Under the pieces are notes generated by a model, which was not told the origin of the DNA, did not search any database, and saw only the letters and a list, made by a program, of their open reading frames with translations. The translations under genes and the position numbers were made by a program. DNA of 45,487 bases from Flavobacteriaceae bacterium (GTDB taxonomy: Bacteria; Bacteroidota; Bacteroidia; Flavobacteriales; Flavobacteriaceae): the NCBI GenBank assembly GCA_016780345.1, contig JADHLZ010000011.1, forward strand, positions 1 to 45,487, written 5' to 3'. Below, piece by piece: positions 18,057 through 27,980 of the stretch (the stretch's first letter is position 1; every line of letters begins with the position of its first letter).

Positions 18057-19346
18057 ATGCTATACAGAAGCTTAAATAAAAAATCTGAACTTGTAGATTT
18101 TGAAAAAGCTATAAAACTAGGGCTCGCCTCAGATGGAGGATTATTTTTTCCAAATACTATTTCTCATATTAATAAAGATTTTATTGAAAGTATAGAAAAT
18201 TACTCGAATATTGAGATTGCATATCAAGTTTTAAAACAATTCGTTGGAAATACAATTAGTGAATTAGACTTAAAAAACATATTAAAAAACACTATTGATT
18301 TTGATTTCCCATTAGTTCAATTAGAAGAGAATATTTTTTCTTTAGAATTATATCATGGACCAACATTGGCTTTCAAAGATGTTGGAGCCCGATTTATGGC
18401 TAATTGTTTAGGTTACTATAATCAAAATATGTCAAAATTAACAACTGTATTAGTAGCTACATCTGGTGACACTGGAGCAGCAGTAGCAAACGGTTTTCTT
18501 GGTGTAAAAGGAACTAAAGTTGTAATACTTTATCCCAAAAATAAGGTTAGCGAAATACAAGAAAGACAATTAACTACAAATAAAAAAAACATAACAGCCT
18601 TAAGAGTAAAAGGAACTTTTGATGACTGTCAAAAAATGGTTAAGAAAGCATTTAATGATAAGGAATTGAATGATAAATTTAATTTAACATCTGCTAATTC
18701 AATTAATGTTGCAAGATGGCTTCCTCAATCACTATATTATTTTTATGCTTATAAAAAATTAAAAATTAAAAATTTAGTTTTTAGCATTCCTAGCGGAAAC
18801 TTTGGAAATATTTGTGCGGGAATCATTGCTAAAGAATTGGGCCTGCCAATTAAACATTTTATAGCAAGTACAAATATTAACGATACCATTCCAAGGTATT
18901 TTAAGAATGGTGTTTTAGAGCCAAACAAAACAATCGCAACTATTTCCAATGCAATGGATGTTTCAAATCCAAGTAATTTTATAAGGATTTTAGAAGTTTT
19001 TAAAAATTTTAAAAACCTTAAAAAAAATATGTCTTCTTACAGTTTTAACGATAATGAAACTTTAGATTTGATTAAAAAAATATACAATTCTAAACAATAC
19101 GTTCTCGATCCACATGGTGCAGTTGGATTATTGGGATTAAACAAATATTTAAAAATTAATTCTAAAAATACTGGAGTTTTTCTTGAGACTGCACATCCAA
19201 TAAAATTTTCAAAACATATTGAAAAATGTTTAGGAATCAAACTGAATACACCTAATAAAATAAAAAAGATATTAGATAATAAAAAAGAATTTATAGATAT
19301 CGATAATTACGAAAAATTCAAAAAAACATTACTGAATTTCGGGTAG
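18057..19346 (+). CDS. thrC: Threonine synthase
   Basis: The product has 429 residues, the length of the ThrC class found in enteric bacteria. The PLP lysine is K107 in the motif GPTLAFKDVGARF. The phosphate-binding loop appears as ATSGDTGAAVANG, and SIPSGNFGNICAG follows later. It converts O-phosphohomoserine to threonine. Translation starts one base after the thrB stop, which suggests coupling. The last 18 bases overlap the 3' end of the convergent aminopeptidase gene. Confidence 0.97.
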   Translation: MLYRSLNKKSELVDFEKAIKLGLASDGGLFFPNTISHINKDFIESIENYSNIEIAYQVLKQFVGNTISELDLKNILKNTIDFDFPLVQLEENIFSLELYHGPTLAFKDVGARFMANCLGYYNQNMSKLTTVLVATSGDTGAAVANGFLGVKGTKVVILYPKNKVSEIQERQLTTNKKNITALRVKGTFDDCQKMVKKAFNDKELNDKFNLTSANSINVARWLPQSLYYFYAYKKLKIKNLVFSIPSGNFGNICAGIIAKELGLPIKHFIASTNINDTIPRYFKNGVLEPNKTIATISNAMDVSNPSNFIRILEVFKNFKNLKKNMSSYSFNDNETLDLIKKIYNSKQYVLDPHGAVGLLGLNKYLKINSKNTGVFLETAHPIKFSKHIEKCLGIKLNTPNKIKKILDNKKEFIDIDNYEKFKKTLLNFG

Positions 19347-20945
19347 TACAAAATTAGATAAAGGACTTTTTTTTCTCATAAGTTTTTCAATTTCTTCAGA
19401 CTTTCTTGGAGCATAATTTGATAGATTTACAGGACCTTTATCACTAATTAATACAGTATCTTCGATTCTAACAGCTATACCCCACCATTTTGGGTCACAA
19501 TCACTATTATCTGGAATATATATACCAGGTTCTACCGTAATTATTGTATTTGGCTTGAAAGGACCTGTAGTTCCTGGATCATGTACATCTAAACCAACAT
19601 AATGAGAAGTTCCATGAGGAAAAAACTTTCGATAATCTTTTGGGTCAACAATAATTCCTAAATCAACTAATCCTTTTTTAATTACCTCTACAGCTGCATT
19701 GTGAGGTGCTCTAAATTCAGCTCCTACTACAGAAGCTTTAATTCCAGCTTCTTGAGCTTCATATACTAAATCGTAAATAGCTTTTTGTTCATATGAAAAA
19801 GTACCATTAGCTGGAATAGTTCTAGTAACGTCAGCAGTATAACCATGATATTCTGCACCCAAATCCATTAAAACTAAATCGTTACCTACTCGCATTTTAG
19901 TATTTTCTATATAATGAAGAATACATCCATTGTGACCACCACCAACTATGGATGGGTAACCTTCATATTCAACATTATATTTTTTATATACAAATTCATG
20001 AATTCCTTGTATTTCCATTTCAGAAAGTTCAGGGTTCATGGCTTTCATTACTTCAACTTGTCCTACTGCCGATATTTTAGCAGCTTTAGACATAAGTTTC
20101 AATTCTTCTTGTGTTTTAATTTCTCTAAGTTGTCTCATTATTTCAGTTAATCCTATAGCGTCAAGATTACTTTGAGCAGCTTTTAAAGTAATTTTTTGTT
20201 TTATTTCTAATAACTTTTCTTGTGTAGTTGCAGATTGAAATTCGTCTAAAAGCTTATCATCTTTAAGAGAAGGCCTGTATCTTAAATTACTTTTCAAAAC
20301 TTGAGCTACGTTAGCAGCTGATTCGTTTGGGGCAAGACTTATAACATCATAAAACTTTTCCTTTTCAGGATTAAAATCTACAGGATAGTTTGATATAGTT
20401 TTAAATTTTTCTATTAATGAAAATAAATCATTAGGATTATTTTTATCATCTCTAACATCATTTTTAAAATCAAAAAACAAAACACTATCAAATGTTGAAA
20501 AATCTGGAACTATGTCAGTAAATTGATCTGTGGTATATGCATTTTCAAAACCAAGTTTTGATTTAACTCCCTCTGCTCCAAGTCGTTTTCCATTCCACAT
20601 CTCCATTAGCTCATTTCTTTCCTGAACAAAAATCACTTCATTAAAAGAAGAATCACCAACTAATTGATCTTCAGAAAAAATTAACAAAATTGCATGAGGT
20701 TCACGAAATCCTGTTAAATAATAAAAGTTTGGATCTTGATGATAATGATAATCAACATCATTTGCTCTATTTCTGACAGGGTTTGCAAAAAATATAGAAA
20801 CACTATTTTTAGGCATCATATTTCTTACATTATTCCTTCTATCTTTATGAAATTCTGGGCTCAAATAATCCGAAGGCTCATCTTGAGAAATAAGATTTGA
20901 AAAACATAAAAGCAGAAAAACAGGAAATAGTATTTGAATTTTCAT
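19329..20945 (-). CDS. Exported Xaa-Pro aminopeptidase (M24B, aminopeptidase P type)
   Basis: The product has 538 residues with a signal peptide (MKIQILFPVFLLLCFSNLIS, cut near SQ). Residues 30-200 are the aminopeptidase P N-terminal domain, and the pita-bread M24 domain follows. The five metal ligands are visible in order: Asp in LMDLGAEYHG, Asp in YTADVTRTIP, His in HGTSHYVGLDVHDPG, Glu in TVEPGIYIP and Glu in VRIEDTVLI. The enzyme should remove N-terminal residues that precede proline from peptides in the periplasm. It lies 18 bases after the M1 peptidase gene on the same strand, which suggests a shared role in peptide use. Confidence 0.93.
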   Translation of the reverse strand: MKIQILFPVFLLLCFSNLISQDEPSDYLSPEFHKDRRNNVRNMMPKNSVSIFFANPVRNRANDVDYHYHQDPNFYYLTGFREPHAILLIFSEDQLVGDSSFNEVIFVQERNELMEMWNGKRLGAEGVKSKLGFENAYTTDQFTDIVPDFSTFDSVLFFDFKNDVRDDKNNPNDLFSLIEKFKTISNYPVDFNPEKEKFYDVISLAPNESAANVAQVLKSNLRYRPSLKDDKLLDEFQSATTQEKLLEIKQKITLKAAQSNLDAIGLTEIMRQLREIKTQEELKLMSKAAKISAVGQVEVMKAMNPELSEMEIQGIHEFVYKKYNVEYEGYPSIVGGGHNGCILHYIENTKMRVGNDLVLMDLGAEYHGYTADVTRTIPANGTFSYEQKAIYDLVYEAQEAGIKASVVGAEFRAPHNAAVEVIKKGLVDLGIIVDPKDYRKFFPHGTSHYVGLDVHDPGTTGPFKPNTIITVEPGIYIPDNSDCDPKWWGIAVRIEDTVLISDKGPVNLSNYAPRKSEEIEKLMRKKSPLSNFVLPEIQ

Positions 20946-20963
20946 AACAGTATATTTATAAAA

Positions 20964-22607
20964 TTAAAGTTTCTTAAAATTAATATAATAGTTTTTATCA
21001 ATTTCTATTGATCCTTTTACTTTTTTATATTTCCACTTTATTGAAGGATATATTCTGATTTTATTTTGAAGTCCTTCATTATGATCAGTAACAATTATAT
21101 CAATAGGCATATTAAAATTATCAACAACATTATCCCACCTGTAATGTATTTTTCCTTCTACAATTTTATATTCAAGTAATGGAATTCTTATATCTCTTAA
21201 GTATTGATCAAAAAATGGTTTTAAATCCATTTTCATTTTTTTAGAAATATAATTTTCAATTTCTTGAGTTGTAACGGTTTTATGATAAAAATCTTTATTC
21301 AATCCTCTTAAAATATTTCTCCATTTCATGTCATTATTAGCCAATTGTCTAAGTGTATGTAATAGGTTTGCACCTTTAGAATACATATCCCCTGAACCTG
21401 CTTTATTCACATTATATGGTCCTATAATTGGCTTTGAATTTCTAATTCCTCTTCTTGTTCCAATAACATATTCAGAAGCTGCTTTTTTTCCATAGTGATA
21501 ATCGACAAAAAGATTTTCAGAATAAGTAGTAAAACCTTCATGAACCCACATATCTGCAATGTCCTTGTATGTAATATTATTAGCAAACCACTCGTGACCA
21601 GTCTCATGGATTATTATATAATCAAATTTTAAACCCCAACCTGTTCCAGACAGGTCACGACCTAAATAACCTTTTTTGTACTTATTTCCATAGGTAACTG
21701 AACTTTGATGTTCCATACCCAAATAAGGGGTTTCAACCAATTTAAAACTATCTTCATAGAAAGGATATGGGCCAAACCAATATTCAAAGGCTTGCATAGT
21801 TTTAATGGCATCTTTAAAATGAACTTTTGCTTTTTCTAAATTATAACTCAAAACATAATAATCCATGTCTAAATCTCCCTTTTCTCCCTTGTATATTTCT
21901 GAAAAATTAACATAGTCTCCAATATTAATATTTACTCCATAATTATTTATTGGATTTACTACTTCCCAATGAAATGTAGTAGAATCTGACATTTCATCAA
22001 CCCCAACTAGTCTCCCGTTTGAAACATTTGTTAAGCCTTTCGGTACATTAACACTCATCAACATGCTTTCTGGCTCATCGTACATATGATCTTTATTTGG
22101 CCACCACACACTTGCACCTAAGCCTTGACAGGAAGATGCAACAAAATGATTACCATTTTCATCCTTTTCCCATGAAATACCACCATCCCATGGGGCTCTA
22201 ACTGCAGTCCTAGGATTACCTTCATAATAAACAGTTATTTCCTCTTTAGAGCCAGGATTTTGATCCTTTATTAATTTAATAAAATGAGCGTTACCGTCAT
22301 AAATTATTTCAAGTTCTGAATTTTCTTGAACCGCCTTAGTTAACTTCAATGGTTTTTGAAGATCAATTTGCATGAGATTATAAGAATCTAAAACAGTGTA
22401 TGAAATTTTATTTGACCCTGAAATAAATTTTTCTTCAGGGTTTACTTTAATATCTAAATGATAACGATTTAGATCCCACCATGACCTTTCTTTTGTAATG
22501 GAACCTCTTAAAGTATCTTGTCTACTAAATTCGTTTTTATTACCCATAATTCCTTGAGACATCGATAAAATTGGAAACAGAAATACAAAAAGTAATATTT
22601 TTTTCAT
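20964..22607 (-). CDS. Exported M1 family metallopeptidase
   Basis: The product has 547 residues with a signal peptide (MKKILLFVFLFPILSMSQ). The zinc site is HETGH at 334-338 with Glu357 in WVHEGF, the classical HEXXH-X18-E spacing. The substrate-binding motif appears as YLGMEHQS. Length and layout fit the short M1 peptidases of Bacteroidota that lack the long C-terminal domain of PepN. It probably releases N-terminal amino acids from peptides outside the cytoplasm. Its downstream neighbour is an aminopeptidase P, and the two form a small peptide-degradation operon. It is divergent from gcvT. Confidence 0.92.
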   Translation of the reverse strand: MKKILLFVFLFPILSMSQGIMGNKNEFSRQDTLRGSITKERSWWDLNRYHLDIKVNPEEKFISGSNKISYTVLDSYNLMQIDLQKPLKLTKAVQENSELEIIYDGNAHFIKLIKDQNPGSKEEITVYYEGNPRTAVRAPWDGGISWEKDENGNHFVASSCQGLGASVWWPNKDHMYDEPESMLMSVNVPKGLTNVSNGRLVGVDEMSDSTTFHWEVVNPINNYGVNINIGDYVNFSEIYKGEKGDLDMDYYVLSYNLEKAKVHFKDAIKTMQAFEYWFGPYPFYEDSFKLVETPYLGMEHQSSVTYGNKYKKGYLGRDLSGTGWGLKFDYIIIHETGHEWFANNITYKDIADMWVHEGFTTYSENLFVDYHYGKKAASEYVIGTRRGIRNSKPIIGPYNVNKAGSGDMYSKGANLLHTLRQLANNDMKWRNILRGLNKDFYHKTVTTQEIENYISKKMKMDLKPFFDQYLRDIRIPLLEYKIVEGKIHYRWDNVVDNFNMPIDIIVTDHNEGLQNKIRIYPSIKWKYKKVKGSIEIDKNYYINFKKL

Positions 22608-22677
22608 GTTAATATGTGTTAAATAACTTTATTGTAATATAATTAATTTTAATCGAAATTTGTTTAAAAATCAACAA

Positions 22678-23751
22678 ATGAAAAAAACAGTTTTATATAA
22701 CAAACACATTGAACTCAATGGGAAAATGGTTCCTTTTGCTGGATACATGATGCCTGTTCAATTTGATGGTGTTAATATTGAGCATAATCAAGTACGAAGT
22801 TCAGTTGGTATTTTTGATGTCTCTCATATGGGTGAATTTTTAGTTGAAGGTCCAAATTCAGAAGAACTATTAAATTATTTATGTTCAAACGATATATTTT
22901 TAATCTCAAAAAACAAAGCACAATACAACTGTTTAATTAATGACAATGGTGGAATAATTGATGATTTGATTGTATACAAACTTGAGGATCAAAAATACAT
23001 GTTGGTTGTTAATGCTGCAAACATTGAAAAAGATTGGAATTGGATTAATAAAAAAAATCAAAATTTTAAATGTAAATTAACAAACATCTCTGATGATACA
23101 TCTCTTTTAGCACTACAAGGACCTAACGCTGAGAAAATTTTACAAAAACTAGTCAATTTCAATTTAAACGAATTAAAAAGTTTCACATTTTTAATTTCTA
23201 GTGTTTCAAATATTAAAAATGTATTAATATCTAGGACTGGATATACTGGTTCAGGAGGTTTTGAACTCTACATTAAAAACGACCAGGCTTTAAAACTCTA
23301 TAATTTACTACTTAATGATATTAGAATAAAACCAATTGGGTTAGCAGCTAGGGATACTTTAAGATTAGAAATGGGATATTGTCTTTATGGAAACGATATA
23401 AACGAAAATATTAGTCCTATTCAAGCGGGGCTTAAGTGGGCAACTAAAATTAATAAAGAATTTATTGGAAAAAATCATATCCTTAATCAAATAGAAAATG
23501 GAACTGATAAAAATTTGATTGGATTTAAGCTTTTAGAAAAAGGAATTCCAAGGAAAGATTATAATATTCTAGATCATAATAATAATGTTATTGGAATAGT
23601 TTCTTCAGGAACCATGTCACCATCTTTAAAAACAGGAATTGGAATGGGTTATGTTGAGACATCAAAATCTAAAATAGGATCCTCAATTTTTATTGAAATT
23701 AGAAACAAAAAAATTAAATCTGAAATTGTAAAACTTCCCTTTATTTATTAA
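22678..23751 (+). CDS. gcvT: Glycine cleavage system T protein (aminomethyltransferase)
   Basis: I chose the ATG at 22678 (357 residues); a TTG six codons earlier is in frame but adds residues the family lacks. GcvT takes the aminomethyl group from GcvH, passes the methylene to tetrahydrofolate and releases ammonia. The N-terminus (FAGYMMPVQF), the loop NCLINDNGGIIDDLIVY with the conserved catalytic Asp, and SRTGYTGSGGFELYI all match the family. gcvH and gcvP are not nearby. The stop and the next start share one base (TAATG), so the downstream SDR is probably translated by coupling. Confidence 0.95.
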   Translation: MKKTVLYNKHIELNGKMVPFAGYMMPVQFDGVNIEHNQVRSSVGIFDVSHMGEFLVEGPNSEELLNYLCSNDIFLISKNKAQYNCLINDNGGIIDDLIVYKLEDQKYMLVVNAANIEKDWNWINKKNQNFKCKLTNISDDTSLLALQGPNAEKILQKLVNFNLNELKSFTFLISSVSNIKNVLISRTGYTGSGGFELYIKNDQALKLYNLLLNDIRIKPIGLAARDTLRLEMGYCLYGNDINENISPIQAGLKWATKINKEFIGKNHILNQIENGTDKNLIGFKLLEKGIPRKDYNILDHNNNVIGIVSSGTMSPSLKTGIGMGYVETSKSKIGSSIFIEIRNKKIKSEIVKLPFIY

Positions 23752-24554
23752 TGATCAGGGTTCTTATATTTGGAGGCAGTAGTTTTATTGGAGAAAGTTT
23801 GTTTAAAGAATTAAATCCTTTTTACGATTTATATGCAACATATTATTCTAATATTAAATTTAAAACGAACAAAAGGTTTATTTATTACAGTATTCAAAAT
23901 GATCCAAATAAAATTCTAGTTAATTTAAAACCAGATGTTGTGATATCTGGTTTAAGAGGAGATTTTAATTTACAGGTATTATTCTACGAACAATTGATTG
24001 AGTATTGCGAAAAAAACAAAACAAAACTTATGTTTTTGTCATCTTCAAATGTATTCGATTCATTTATAAATTACCCTTCATTTGAAGAAGACAAGACATT
24101 TTCAAGAAGTAGTTATGGTAGATTTAATATTCATATTGAAAACAAAATCTTAAGAATGAAAAATAAAAATTGGTGCATAAATAGATCAGCAATGATTTTT
24201 AGTAAAAAATCAAAAAGAATTGAAAATTTAAAACAAAATTTAAAAAAATCTATTTGTATTGAAATTTTTCCAAATCTTATAATTAATATAAACTCAGAAG
24301 AATATTTGTCTAAACAAATTCATTATATAATCAGCAGAAATTTAAGAGGAATATTTCATCATGGAAGTTATGATTTAATAAATCATGAAGAATTAATCAA
24401 AATAATTTTGTCAAAATTAAATGCCAATGATTATAATTATAAATATGTATATACTACAAATGAAAATAGATATTTATCTCTTCTATCAAAATCAAATAAA
24501 TTACCACAACATCTAAATTTTTCATTTGATTCAATAATTTCTAAAATAATATAA
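23751..24554 (+). CDS. RmlD-like SDR (NAD(P)-binding sugar nucleotide reductase-like) lacking the catalytic Lys
   Basis: The product has 267 residues. The Rossmann N-terminus RVLIFGGSSFIGE, the strand FLSSSNVFDS and the end GIFHHGSYDLINHEEL follow the pattern of dTDP-4-dehydrorhamnose reductase and other extended SDRs. In place of the catalytic YxxxK it has YGRFN, so the Tyr is kept but the Lys is Asn. The protein may bind a cofactor without ordinary reductase chemistry, or use a changed proton relay. It overlaps gcvT by one base, and the yebC-like gene follows after 33 bases. No sugar pathway gene is adjacent, so the substrate is unknown. Confidence 0.72.
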   Translation: MIRVLIFGGSSFIGESLFKELNPFYDLYATYYSNIKFKTNKRFIYYSIQNDPNKILVNLKPDVVISGLRGDFNLQVLFYEQLIEYCEKNKTKLMFLSSSNVFDSFINYPSFEEDKTFSRSSYGRFNIHIENKILRMKNKNWCINRSAMIFSKKSKRIENLKQNLKKSICIEIFPNLIININSEEYLSKQIHYIISRNLRGIFHHGSYDLINHEELIKIILSKLNANDYNYKYVYTTNENRYLSLLSKSNKLPQHLNFSFDSIISKII

Positions 24555-24587
24555 AATAATTTTTCAATTTAAATATTATATTTAAAT

Positions 24588-25292
24588 ATGGGTAGAGCGT
24601 TTGAATTTAGAAAAGCTAGAAAAATGAAAAGATGGTCAGCTATGGCCAAAACTTTTACCAGAATTGGAAAAGACATTGTAATGGCAGTTAAAGAAGGAGG
24701 TTCCTCAATAGAAACTAATTCGAAATTAAGAGCTGTAATTCAAAATGCAAAAGCAGTCAACATGCCCAAAGATAATATTGAAAGAGCTATAAAAAGAGCT
24801 TCTGATAAATCTACTGGAAATTTTAAGGAGATACTTTTTGAGGGTTATGGGCCATATGGAATTGCAATACTTGTAGAAGCTGCCACCGACAATAACAATA
24901 GAACAGTTGCTAATGTTAGAAGCTATTTTAATAAATATGGAGGAAATTTAGGTACGGCAGGATCTGTTGAATTTATGTTTGATAGAGTTTGCAACTTTAA
25001 GATTAAAACAGATATTGATTTAGAGGAACTTGAACTTAATTTCATTGATTTTGGTGTTGATGAAGTTATTGAGGATGAAGATGGAATTTTACTTTTTTCA
25101 TCATTTGAAAATTATGGAGGTATACAAAAGGAACTAGAAAATCAAAAAATAGAAATAATTTCATCTGAATTTGAGAGAATACCTAAACAAAATAAAGAGC
25201 TAGATGATAAAAAAAAAGAGGAAGTGAATATTTTAATTGAAAAAATCGAAGACGACGATGATGTTCAAAATGTTTTTCACAACCTGATTTAA
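24588..25292 (+). CDS. YebC/PmpR family regulator (TACO1-like)
   Basis: The product has 234 residues. The N-terminus MGRAFEFRKARKMKRWSAMA is the Bacteroidota form of the family, followed by AVIQNAKAVNMPKDNIERAIKRA and EGYGPYGIAILVEAATDNNNRT, both strong family signatures. The acidic C-terminal tail DDDD is also usual. Members have been described as DNA-binding regulators and, for others, as ribosome-associated factors that ease translation through proline runs. The sequence does not choose between these. It ends directly against the convergent acyltransferase gene with no spacer. Confidence 0.93.
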   Translation: MGRAFEFRKARKMKRWSAMAKTFTRIGKDIVMAVKEGGSSIETNSKLRAVIQNAKAVNMPKDNIERAIKRASDKSTGNFKEILFEGYGPYGIAILVEAATDNNNRTVANVRSYFNKYGGNLGTAGSVEFMFDRVCNFKIKTDIDLEELELNFIDFGVDEVIEDEDGILLFSSFENYGGIQKELENQKIEIISSEFERIPKQNKELDDKKKEEVNILIEKIEDDDDVQNVFHNLI

Positions 25293-25835
25293 TTAAGAAT
25301 ATTCAGGAATTTTTCCCTTTATACCAAAATAAAATTTTCTTAAAAATTCAATATCATTATCAATGCTTTCGGTCAGATAATATGGTTTTGATATTATTAT
25401 TGTTTTATTTTCAAAATCTAACCCAACAGGGCAAACAGGAACATTAGCTTTTTTTGCTATATAGTAAAATCCTGTTTTCCATTTATCAACTTTCTTTCTA
25501 GTCCCCTCAGGTGAAATTCCTAAAATAAATTTTTCTTTTTGTTTAAATAAATCCGCAATTATGTCGACACTATTTGAATTACTTTCCCTATTAACAGGGA
25601 AGCCACCTAACCATTCAAGAAAATATTTTAATGGAAACTTGAATAACTCTTTCTTTCCAATAAAACTAATATCTTTTTCATCAAATAAACTTCTAGCAAA
25701 TATTGCAATAAAAAAATCAACCCAATGAGTGTGAGGAGCAGCAATTATTACACATTTTTTTGGAAAATACGAATCACCTTGTATTTTCCACTTTAAAATT
25801 TTAAAAAAAATAAACTTCCTAATCTTTAACATCAT
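25293..25835 (-). CDS. PlsC-type 1-acylglycerol-3-phosphate acyltransferase family protein
   Basis: The product has 180 residues, short for the family but with all the blocks. The HX4D catalytic motif is in PHTHWVDFF, the block II Arg in GGFPVNRES, EGTR in GISPEGTRKK, and a VPVCPVGLDF block IV. It should acylate a lysophospholipid or similar acceptor at the membrane; the N-terminal 15 residues are basic and amphipathic. Its start lies inside the end of kdsB (17-base overlap). This suggests co-expression with LPS precursor synthesis, so an acceptor other than lysophosphatidate is possible. Confidence 0.85.
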   Translation of the reverse strand: MMLKIRKFIFFKILKWKIQGDSYFPKKCVIIAAPHTHWVDFFIAIFARSLFDEKDISFIGKKELFKFPLKYFLEWLGGFPVNRESNSNSVDIIADLFKQKEKFILGISPEGTRKKVDKWKTGFYYIAKKANVPVCPVGLDFENKTIIISKPYYLTESIDNDIEFLRKFYFGIKGKIPEYS

Positions 25836-26550
25836 ATTTTCTTGCTTTTTCTAGGTCAGATATAGTGTCAATACCAATAGAGCTGAAATCGGTTAACACC
25901 ATTTTAATACTTTTTCCTTTTTCTATGTACCTAAGCTGTTCAAGTTTTTCTATTTTTTCCAATTCTGTAGGTTTGGAATTTGTAAATTCAATTAAGGCAT
26001 TTTTTCTAAAAGCATAAACACCAATATGTTTATGATATGTAATTTTTTCATCTGATCTGTTGTACGGAATAACACTTCTAGAAAAATAGATTGCATAACT
26101 ATTAGAATCTACAATTACTTTTACTAAATTCGGATTTTCTATATAAGATTGATCCTTAATTTCTTCCATTAAAGATGCTAAATCAATAGTTTTATTTTTA
26201 TCATGAGTAAAAACATCTATTAGATTTTTTAAACTTTTTTTATCAATAAACGGTTCGTCTCCTTGTATATTTACAACAATGTCAACTTCCATATTTTGAG
26301 CGAACTCAGCTATTCTATCCGAACCAGAAATATGTTTTTTACTACTAATTAATACATTTTTATGAAATTGTTTTATATGATCATAAATAACTTTTGAATC
26401 AGTGACAACATAAACTTCTTCAAACAATTTTGTTTTGATAGTATTTTCAAGTGTTGTTAATATTACTGATTTTCCATTTAGATCCATCATTAACTTTCCA
26501 GGAAGTCTGGATGAATCTAACCTAGCTGGTATCATTGCAATTATTTTCAA
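25819..26550 (-). CDS. kdsB: 3-deoxy-manno-octulosonate cytidylyltransferase
   Basis: The product has 243 residues. It activates Kdo with CTP to CMP-Kdo for lipopolysaccharide core synthesis in the cytosol. The nucleotide-binding start KIIAMIPARLDSSRLPGK is clear, and VVNIQGDEPFI matches the conserved metal/CTP block. The start is TTG at 26550: the next ATG (26535) would remove KIIA, the first strand of the Rossmann-like fold, and homologues begin at this point. A good promoter match lies 17 bases before it, inside the 3' end of the helicase gene. Confidence 0.95.
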   Translation of the reverse strand: MKIIAMIPARLDSSRLPGKLMMDLNGKSVILTTLENTIKTKLFEEVYVVTDSKVIYDHIKQFHKNVLISSKKHISGSDRIAEFAQNMEVDIVVNIQGDEPFIDKKSLKNLIDVFTHDKNKTIDLASLMEEIKDQSYIENPNLVKVIVDSNSYAIYFSRSVIPYNRSDEKITYHKHIGVYAFRKNALIEFTNSKPTELEKIEKLEQLRYIEKGKSIKMVLTDFSSIGIDTISDLEKARKYDVKD

Positions 26551-26567
26551 TGTTTAGGCTTTTGTTC

Positions 26568-26596
26568 CAAAAATACATTTAAATTTTAAAATCCAA
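26568..26596 (-). promoter_or_regulatory. Candidate kdsB promoter
   Basis: On the minus strand TTG (26594-26596) and TATTTTTG (26568-26575) are 18 bases apart. This is a full match to the Bacteroidota pattern TTG-N17-23-TAnnTTTG. It overlaps the last codons of the helicase gene, so kdsB need not depend on readthrough. Confidence 0.45.
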
Positions 26597-27980
26597 TTAA
26601 ATATAAATTCTTTTCTGCTCTAGTTACAGCAGTGTAAAGCCATCTCAAATACTCAACAGTGACTCCCTCTTTGAGATAAGGTTTTTCTATAAAAACTGTC
26701 TTCCATTGACCACCTTGTGATTTATGACAAGTTAAAGCATAAGAAAACTTTACGTTCAATGCATTGAAGAAAGGATTTTCCTTAGTTTTAGTAAATCTCT
26801 TGAACTTAGACTTAATATTTGAGTAATCCTTTTGAACTTCATTGTACAGTAAATTTGATTGTTCATAAGTTATAGATGGATTTTCTGAATTTAAATTATC
26901 AAGTAATATAACAGTATCTAATAAGGGTTCATTGGTATAATCAACTAGTTTAATTTTAATTTCAGCAAACTTAAAACCGTATATATCTTTGATTGAATAA
27001 ATTTCTAATATTTCAATTATATCTCCGTTAGCAAGAAATGAAATGTTTTGATCTACGGATGACCAAAAATAATTATTCTTTGTTATAATTAATAAATCTC
27101 CTTTAGAAATGATGTTTTCATTAAACAATATTGTTTTTCTTATTTGTTGATTATATAAATTTGCTCTTTTGTTTGATCTTACAACAATTAAAGTATTATT
27201 TAAACCAGTTTTATTATAACTTGATTCTATTTTTTCTTGAATTTCGTGTCCATCATTTAAAATTTCAACATCTTGAAATAACTTAAAATTAAAAGATAGT
27301 TCATTGTTAAAGATTTTATTTCGAATTTCAGTAGCATTTAATAGTATTCCCGATGATTCAGATTGTCTAACTACATTACTTAATGTAAAATTCATAGATT
27401 TTATACCATGATTCTTAAATAAATATTTATCATCTAATGCAGGACTTGATACTTGATTTAGAGGTGGTAATTGAGCCGTATCTCCAAGAAATATCAATTT
27501 AGAATTCGTTTCAAAATCAACATATTTGAAAATGTCAGAAAGAATTGATTTCCTTTTAAATAAATCAATTGCTGAATTATAATCTGAAATCATAGATGCT
27601 TCATCAATAATAAAGAGCATATTTTTTAATTTATTTCTTTTTAATTTAGTTTGAAACTTTCCAAATTTATCAATTGACGAAAAGTATATTTTCTTATGAA
27701 TTGTAAAAGACATTCTTTTTGTGTAATAAGACAAAACCTTAGCAGCTCTTCCTGTTGGAGCAAGTAGACAAACCTTATAATTTGCATGATTAATATTATC
27801 AACTAAAGTTTTCATTAAAGTAGTTTTTCCAGTACCAGCATACCCTTTAAGTATAAATAATTGTTTTTCATTATTGGAAATTAAAAATTTACTTAAATAG
27901 ATGATTGCTTTTTTCTGATCTTCAGTTGGTATAAATGAAAATTTTTTTAAAAGAAGTTCTGAAAAGTCATTAAAATTCAT
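26586..27980 (-). CDS. SF1B DNA helicase, RecD-like
   Basis: The product has 464 residues. Helicase motifs appear in order: Walker A GYAGTGKTTL near residue 45, Walker B LFIIDEASMIS, motif III GDTAQLPPL, motif IV-like NVVRQ, motif V-like TCHKSQGGQW and motif VI YTAVTRAEKNLYL. The order and the QLPPL and KSQG forms place it with RecD/TraA-type 5'-3' helicases (AAA_30 plus UvrD_C_2). It lacks the N-terminal domain of RecD and the OB domain of RecD2, so it is a stand-alone short form. A role in repair or recombination is likely but not proven. Its start is divergent from the membrane-anchored protein at 28053. Confidence 0.88.
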   Translation of the reverse strand: MNFNDFSELLLKKFSFIPTEDQKKAIIYLSKFLISNNEKQLFILKGYAGTGKTTLMKTLVDNINHANYKVCLLAPTGRAAKVLSYYTKRMSFTIHKKIYFSSIDKFGKFQTKLKRNKLKNMLFIIDEASMISDYNSAIDLFKRKSILSDIFKYVDFETNSKLIFLGDTAQLPPLNQVSSPALDDKYLFKNHGIKSMNFTLSNVVRQSESSGILLNATEIRNKIFNNELSFNFKLFQDVEILNDGHEIQEKIESSYNKTGLNNTLIVVRSNKRANLYNQQIRKTILFNENIISKGDLLIITKNNYFWSSVDQNISFLANGDIIEILEIYSIKDIYGFKFAEIKIKLVDYTNEPLLDTVILLDNLNSENPSITYEQSNLLYNEVQKDYSNIKSKFKRFTKTKENPFFNALNVKFSYALTCHKSQGGQWKTVFIEKPYLKEGVTVEYLRWLYTAVTRAEKNLYLIGF

